A stretch of 64,000 nt of DNA from Jacaranda mimosifolia. Lineage: Eukaryota > Streptophyta > Magnoliopsida > Lamiales > Bignoniaceae. Positions 58,346-64,000 of the stretch are shown one piece after another (within the stretch, counting starts at the first letter, position 1; each line of letters starts with the position of its first letter). Below the pieces are notes generated by a model that worked only from the letters and a program-made list of their open reading frames with translations, made no database searches and was not told the origin of the DNA. The stretch covers positions 27,575,032 to 27,639,031 of the forward strand of contig CM032125.1 in NCBI GenBank assembly GCA_018894105.1. The letters are read 5' to 3'. The position numbers and the translations under genes are program-made.

Positions 58346-60155
58346 TCATGTAACAAAAAGTGAAGGACAACAAATGTTCACAATAAGGAAACCAGAATTA
58401 TTAAGCAGAAATTAGGAATACTTAAAGTGATTTAGAGCTAAGAATAATTTCACCCTAGCTCATACATAAATTCAATGAAAAATTAGACAGATAACAAAGT
58501 CAGGGAATCCTTGTATTTTTAGAATGTTTATTAGTTGTCTATAAGGCCACCACCATCCCCCAGCCACCCACCACCTTAGCAAAAAGACTTTTCAAAAAGT
58601 AATGGTTGCAACAGCAAAACAAAAGCAAGGAGAAACAGAGGGGAAAAAAAAAAAAAGAAAATAATTTTTTTAGGCTGTAACAAAAATATGTTAGGATACA
58701 TGTAAATGCAGCAGGATAAAATGATTAAAGAATGGAGTCTAGAAATCATACAGCGGTCCAATGTACAGGAAAAGAATTGATAATAAATATTATCCCATGT
58801 TCAAACAACACTAGAAATTCTCATGTCATCAATCTGTCAAAAAGTTAGACCTCTTGAAAGATTGTTTAGGTCATCCTATCCACTTGCCAATCTCATCCTT
58901 AAATTCTTAATCAAACCACAAAAATTGTACATAAAACTCATATACATGTATAAAATCAGAATAAAAAAAATGATGAATTTAGAAAAGGTATCTGAGGTCC
59001 ATCACAAAGTATCGTTTACCTGAGAACTGAAGAGCCTTTTGAGGCTAGCCAGGCTCATCAAACTTTCAAATAATCTTCTTCAACTGATACTCATAAAAAT
59101 ACAAGAACACTCATAATCTATTTCCAACACATTAGTATTTGTGAAAAATAATGCTGAGAAATTCAACATATATGGAGCATGAGAATGGAAAGGAACCTCG
59201 TTTAACCACATGATATGCTTCTTCCTACAATAGAAATGAAATTATAGAAGAAGATTGAAGAAAATTTTATTTACCTTATAATAGCAGAAAAATTTCTGTA
59301 AACATTACAATCAATTGACTGTGGGGATGGAGTTGGAGATAAACAAAGTCGTATGCCTTTTAGAAGAAGAAAAGTTTTTTGGGAGTGGTAGAGGCGGACG
59401 ACAAGGGTGTTAGTCAGCGGTCAGTGTAGCCGTACGCGAATGGAGGCTGATGGACAGTGTGGCTGCTGGCAATGGTGACTGATGATCAGCGATTTGCTCT
59501 TAAAGGGAGAAACAATGAAAGATTCTTTCAGGGCAACTTTTTAGGGCCAGAATGTTTTGACAGGGGAAATATTTTATTTTGATTCTTTATATGTAAATAT
59601 ATTACAATATTAGTTATGTTTTTAAATTGTTTTTTAATTAATTTTGTGTCTAGTAATTTTTATTTAATTTTTCATGAAAAATATTAAAATTATCTCTTAA
59701 AGTCAACTTTGGAAGTCCATCTCATTAACATTTGTAACTTTTATTAATTCTATAAAATTAGAGACAAAAGGAAAGACTGATTTTTAAATAAAAATTTTAA
59801 TTTTAAAATTGTCTTTGAAATTTCTTTTTTTTGAGACAGACTATTTCCATCTCTAGATCTTTATAATTTTATTTTCTAAACATCGATGGATTAGTGACGG
59901 ACCTAAATTCCATTTCTGAATTCGTCTTTAAATTAGTCTGTATTGTGTCTTTTTCTTTTTATTCACTTTTATTTTTTTTAAAATTCAGACCAGCTTTAAA
60001 ACCATGGGTGACTCTGTCTCTATCTTTTAATTGTTTTATAAAATTCAGACGGATCATATTTCTGTCTCTGAATTCATCTCTACTTTATGAAAATTAGAGA
60101 CAGAAAAGAATCCGTCTCTAAATATCTGTCTCTGATACCATGTTCTCTTGTAGTG

Positions 60156-60470
60156 AAAGGCCAATATTGCAACCTTATAAATAAGACAAAAGATAAAAGA
60201 TTTCAGCCCCTTCCCATTGGTGCCCAAAAAAGTGTAGATATTTATTTATTCCCCTTCTCTACTTCTATTTTCTATTGTTATTTCATCTATGTCTTGAATC
60301 CTTTATTTCATTTCTTATTAAATTCATCTTTTATTTTATTTTATGAAAATATTTAGTATGCCAAATGTAATAAAGATCTTTTTATAAAAATAATTAATTA
60401 AAAATTAAATATACTTAAACATATATTTATGAAGTTAAAATCTGAGATGATATAAAGAATTCAAAGTGTT
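60156..60470. other. Upstream DNA of the second dirigent copy
   Basis: AT-rich, no gene. The CACTA element ends about 320 bp upstream of the TATA box, so distal promoter DNA has been displaced. The GA-rich repeats seen upstream of the intact gene are absent here. Confidence 0.45.
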
Positions 60471-60475
60471 TCACC

Positions 60476-60483
60476 TATAAATA
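60476..60483 (+). promoter_or_regulatory. TATA box of the second dirigent copy
   Basis: TATAAATA in the context TTTCACCTATAAATAAACC, 67 bp upstream of the ATG. It shares TCACCTATAAAT with the intact gene. Confidence 0.65.
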
Positions 60484-60549
60484 AACCTTGCATATCCCAT
60501 CAAAGTACAACACAATTTGCTACTAACTGATTAGTCATCCCCAGCAACA

Positions 60550-61197
60550 ATGAGAAACGCTCTTCCTACAATTTTCTTGCTGATCATTACAGCCTTGCTG
60601 GGCTCCTCCCCCGCCGACGGCCGCCTTATAGCCATGCCGGGCCACGGTGGTGGCGCCTCCACCGGCACTACCCAAACACTGCCCCAAGCAGTTGTGCGAA
60701 GCGAGCACGGGTCCCAACTCACCGTGTATGTCCACGACGTTTTAACTGGCTTAAACAAAACTATTTACAACGTTGCCTCATCCGAAATCACTTCAAATTC
60801 CGACACATCCTTCGGACTGCTCCAAATGGTTGATAATCTAATAACTCAGGGGCCTGAAATAGAATCGCAGCCGTTTGGCCGAGTCCAGGGGACCCTCGCC
60901 TTTGCTGATTTAGTTGAAACGGCGATAAGTGTGAGTTTGAACTTTGTTTTCTAGACGGGTTTATACAGAGGTAGCGTGAGTATCCAGGGAAGACTCCCAG
61001 CGTCTCAGCAGTCGACGGAGGTTAGTATAGTTGGTGGAACTATAGACTTCCGAAAGGCTTCGGGCACTGCTGTCTGCACATCCTATTCATTCGACCCGGC
61101 TACTGATTATAGGGTCTTTAAGTATGATTTGGATATCTATCATGAAATATCAGAGTTTTTTGTTTTTCCTTTTTGGTTCTTTTTTTTCAGTTTCTGA
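60550..61197 (+). pseudogene. Dirigent gene interrupted by an in-frame stop
   Basis: The frame has a signal peptide (residues 1 to about 23), then VYVHDVLTGLNKTIYNVASS, VDNLITQGPE, FGRVQGTLAFAD and NFVF, ending at TAG 60,952-60,954 after 134 codons. The same phase then continues GLYRGSVSIQGRLP, EVSIVGGTIDF and SYSFDPATDYRVF to a stop at 61,195-61,197. The stop thus cuts the barrel in half, just before the conserved FY.GS.ISIQGR strand. The paralogue at 39,205 has a sense codon there. The last about 20 residues are hydrophobic (FFVFPFWFFFFSF) and unlike the family, so the natural stop was probably also lost. The G-G-T-G loop is GGTID here. Likely a pseudogene, or a truncated secreted product if expressed. 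Confidence 0.88.
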
Positions 61198-61350
61198 ATA
61201 ATGTCAAGGATCGATCTTGTCCTGGGTTCTCAGGACTAGAATCCCCAGAACAAGAATAAAATTAACATGCATGCATGTTACTTTTCTAGTTTGTTTAATT
61301 AATGAAGTTTCGAAATATGAATAGAGTTTCCAGCTGTTCTTTAATTTCAT
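61198..61350 (+). terminator. 3' UTR of the second dirigent copy
   Basis: AATAAA at 61,255-61,260. CCTGGGTTCTCAGGA (61,221-61,235) parallels CCTGGGTCCCAGGA after the intact gene, both near-palindromic. TTGTTTAATTAATGAAG and GAATAGAGTTTCC follow as in the paralogue. Confidence 0.6.
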
Positions 61351-62949
61351 TCCAAAGAAAAAGAAAAGTAAGTATATTATATTCATTTTACATTCAAGAC
61401 ATTAGCTTATCACATTATAAAGATATATGGGTAGAAAAAAAGTTAAAGATAAAATAAAAGAGGGTTGTGAGTGAGAAACAATAATTTCTTTGATGTTTTT
61501 CTTTATTACAATAAGATGAACCATATATGAATATTATCGCATTTCTTTCCCTTAATAAAACAACCAATCTTTCTAGACGAGGGGTTAGGCGAGGGTACTC
61601 CTATTAATTTATATATATATATTATATAAAATTAAAATAAAAATATTACAAGATAGTTTTCAATTAAATACATAGTGTAAAATAAGACGTGTTTCATTTC
61701 CTTTACAGTTCAGTCGAGAAAGCATCAATCAGAACATAAACTATGAGAACTACTCCAATTATAATTAAGTAATATCAACAAAAGCAAAAGTTGGAAGTAT
61801 CATTCCTTTACATTAAGAGGTTGTTTTGGTCAACTTATGAACTTTTCAAAATATATTATAAATAATAAAAAATTTCAGGCGAGTTTATAAGTTGTTTGAA
61901 AGTGTTTTTTAATTTAAAAAAAAAAAAAAGAGTTTATGAATGCTAAAATATAAGATGTTAAGATCTTATAAACTCTTTTAAAAAAATTTAATGATATGCT
62001 AACTTTTTCCTGTAACAAGATCCTTTGATTTTAATTATTTTAATTACAAAATTATTTTTACTAACATTTTATAAATTTTGAGATCTTATTTATAAAAGGC
62101 AAATCACATAATTAGTCCCTAAAGTTTTATTTTAGAATCAGTTTAGTACTCAATCTTCAAAAGTTCATCTTTTAGTCCATGACGTTAATATATCGTTTTA
62201 TTCTAATTCTAAAAATCACTTTCCGGGTGTATTAGACCTGAAAATTGATCAATTTTGGTATTTTAAGGGCAAAATTGTCAATTTGAGACTTTATGTTCCA
62301 CTTTAGTACCAATTTAAGGTTTTATGTTCTGTTTTAGTCCTTATGTCACTTTTTTCTTTTTTCTTTTTGTTTTTTTATGCCAATAGATACAATTCTTAAT
62401 ATATTTGATAATTACATGATAAAAGTACTAAAATACTTTTTAATTGGCAAAAATTGTGCCACATTCTTTGCTATTCATCGGAATAATCCATTCTTAAATA
62501 TATATACACCACTTTGATACTGCCCCAAGTCACACAAATATTTTTATGTTTAGTTGTTGATTCAATCTATCTAAAATGCATATATTAGGAGTGATTAAAC
62601 AACTATTTCAAAAACGATTTGAATGGATTATTGACATGAATAATAGCGGTCACAGTGAAGGTGCGGCCATGATAGCCTAGAAAACAACAACCATAGTTAT
62701 TGTTTCTCAAGGTGGTGTGGCAGCATGGCAACTTGAAAAACAGCGGCCATGGAACCATTTGTATAGGCATCCTCATGGCTACCATGGCCCTGTCTATGCG
62801 GGCAACCTGTGGCTTGGTGAGGATAGGGCAATTGGGCGATGGGGGTGTGAATTGCAAAGGTATGGGGTATAGGGGGTGAGTTTGTTGGGAGTGGTTGCCA
62901 TGGCCAGCCATCGTGGAGTGATGGCAGGGCAATTGGTAGCAGGGATGGT
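61351..62949. other. Intergenic DNA with MITE-like pieces
   Basis: No gene supported. About 61,822-62,096 resembles the GAGGGTGATTGG MITE family (GTTTATAAGTTGTTTGAAAG, AAGATCTTATAAACTCTTTT) without clear ends. 62,105-62,350 has the widespread transposon-end text TTAGTCCCTAAAGTTTTATT and TTTAGTCC repeats. 62,640-62,945 is GC-richer and repetitive (GGTGG/GCCATGG words). Confidence 0.4.
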
Positions 62950-64000
62950 GTAGCAGCCCACTAGGAATATAGCCAAAAGTCGGAATGCCACTCAATCCAA
63001 TCCTAAAGCATGCAATATCATATCCGAAAGACCCATAAATTTTTTTCCCCAAAATTCTCCAATAACCCACAATGATCACAAATCACAGCATACTTTAAAT
63101 TTAAGATAATAATATCAGGGTGCGGAAGCCATACATTATCGTCATTCAAAACAAGAACTGACATAAGAAAGATCATTTATACATGCTAAAAGTTTCATAC
63201 CCGTCATGACATATCACGACATTTCTAATACCCATATATATACAAGGTAATTACATATGTGAATATACATTCACCCAACTCTACTACATATATATCCATA
63301 TAACCTCTGTCCTCAGCTCGAGTCTTCTATATCAACCTATCGGTAAGAAATAATGATGCGAGGGTGAGTCATCAAGACTCAGTGAGGAATAAAGCACAGT
63401 ACAAGATGGCTATTAGAATCAATAATAATAATAATAATAAGGCTCGTTAACACATAACTTCAGCAACTCAACAACATGTCAAAATAAAGAAAACACATTT
63501 TCAAGCAAAAATATTCACTAGGTCGGAATGCTGTATCCGTCAGCTCAAAAGGCCTGGGATCATCTTGACCGTTGCTGTTTGGGAGCTATAGAGCATCTCA
63601 ATCGATCACAGTCGGGAGGAAATACAAATGGCTTAGTTGGCTTGGCTTCAACCTGTTCCAGACTGGGAACTCACTCCAGCCTTATTGCTCCACGAGCTAA
63701 AACAATTTAAAAGTGCAAGCCCAACAGACTATGCATATCAAATAAAAGCAACTATGGATATTAGAATATCCTTATGCCCCCATAACAATAGAATTGTTCA
63801 ACAATAACAATCCAATAATCACAATGGCACGAGCATCAGCTCGGTAATAACAATAGCACAAGCATGACAACTTAGCAACAACAATGGCACAAGCACAACG
63901 GCTTGGCAAGGCTCTTGACCCAATAATTCTCATGTATCATTTTTAAAACAAACTTTCCAATTATCAATTTGCCAACATAGCAGAATAAGTGAACAATTAT
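62950..64000. mobile_element. LTR-like repeat sequence, cut by the window edge
   Basis: From about GTAGCAGCCCACTAGG the composition changes to a moderately GC, C/A-rich non-coding text with GGGTGAGTCATCAAGACTCAGTGAGG (about 63,361-63,388, quoted in part: GTGAGTCATCAAGACTCAG), an (AAT)n run (63,421-63,441) and repeated AACAATGGCACAAGCA words near 63,815-63,900. This resembles long plant gypsy LTRs, but no paired copy or coding part is in the window. Confidence 0.3.

Larger units (their letters stand above)
55332..60155. mobile_element. CACTA (En/Spm-type) transposon, 4.8 kb, carrying host-gene fragments
   Basis: The left end CACTACAAGAAAATAGGG mirrors the right end, whose reverse complement is CACTACAAGAGAACATGG. 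The 3-bp duplication AAA flanks it (55,329-55,331 and 60,156-60,158). Subterminal regions (55,360-55,700 and 59,750-60,140) are packed with GTCTCTAAATTYGTCTCT-type repeats. The middle is of higher complexity, with exon-like open segments on the minus strand, including a FRIGIDA-like piece. No transposase domain is recognised, so it is likely non-autonomous. Confidence 0.9.

Noticed and set aside
62603..63079. 158-codon minus-strand frame
   Set aside because: Repetitive GGTGG/CCATGG composition, no domain, and it runs across a repeat boundary near 62,950.

Overview
This window looks like nuclear DNA of a flowering plant, probably a eudicot. It is very AT-rich and dominated by MITEs, LTR retrotransposons, CACTA and hAT elements and tRNA-derived SINEs. 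The only recognisable resident genes are of the plant-specific dirigent family. No species can be named from the sequence alone. There are no tRNA or rRNA genes and no CRISPR array.

Layout. 1-590 is the end of an LTR-like repeat. 600-19,764 (block A) is dirigent-flanking intergenic DNA packed with MITEs. It holds a nested stack at 3,331-9,816 in which a MITE is split by a SINE, which is split by a young Ty1/copia element of about 6.0 kb (3,455-9,465). 15,442-19,764 and 22,325-26,665 are the arms of a very large, nearly identical inverted repeat. The 2.56-kb spacer between them holds the 3' half of a decayed Ty3/gypsy element. 27,339-27,692 carries exon and intron pieces of a broken pyridoxal kinase (SOS4/PDXK) gene. 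28,556-32,709 is a Ty3/gypsy element on the minus strand with both LTRs, a 5-bp target duplication and a large internal deletion. 33,600-38,900 is AT-rich and contains an 819-bp hAT-type element with an 8-bp target duplication. 39,205-39,825 is an intact single-exon dirigent gene with TATA box and poly(A) signals. 41,000-54,855 (block B) is a diverged direct-orientation copy of block A, carrying its own insertions, including a 3.8-kb CACTA element with an internal tandem array. A SINE with a perfect 15-bp target duplication follows, then a 4.8-kb CACTA element that carries a FRIGIDA-like gene fragment. 60,550-61,197 is a second dirigent gene broken by an in-frame TAG. 62,950-64,000 is LTR-like repeat sequence running out of the window.

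Interpretation. The window is a slice of a tandem dirigent cluster whose repeat unit is a dirigent gene plus long intergenic DNA. Blocks A and B and a more diverged third block (about 34,300-37,800) are copies of the intergenic part. A relic of a dirigent 3' UTR at about 46,010-46,125 marks a lost gene copy. Because A and B are paralogous, they act as empty-site controls for several insertions. The inverted duplication is much younger than the A/B duplication: the two arms differ at only scattered positions, while A and B differ throughout.

Limits. All comparisons were made by eye. Percent identities were not computed and no database was searched.
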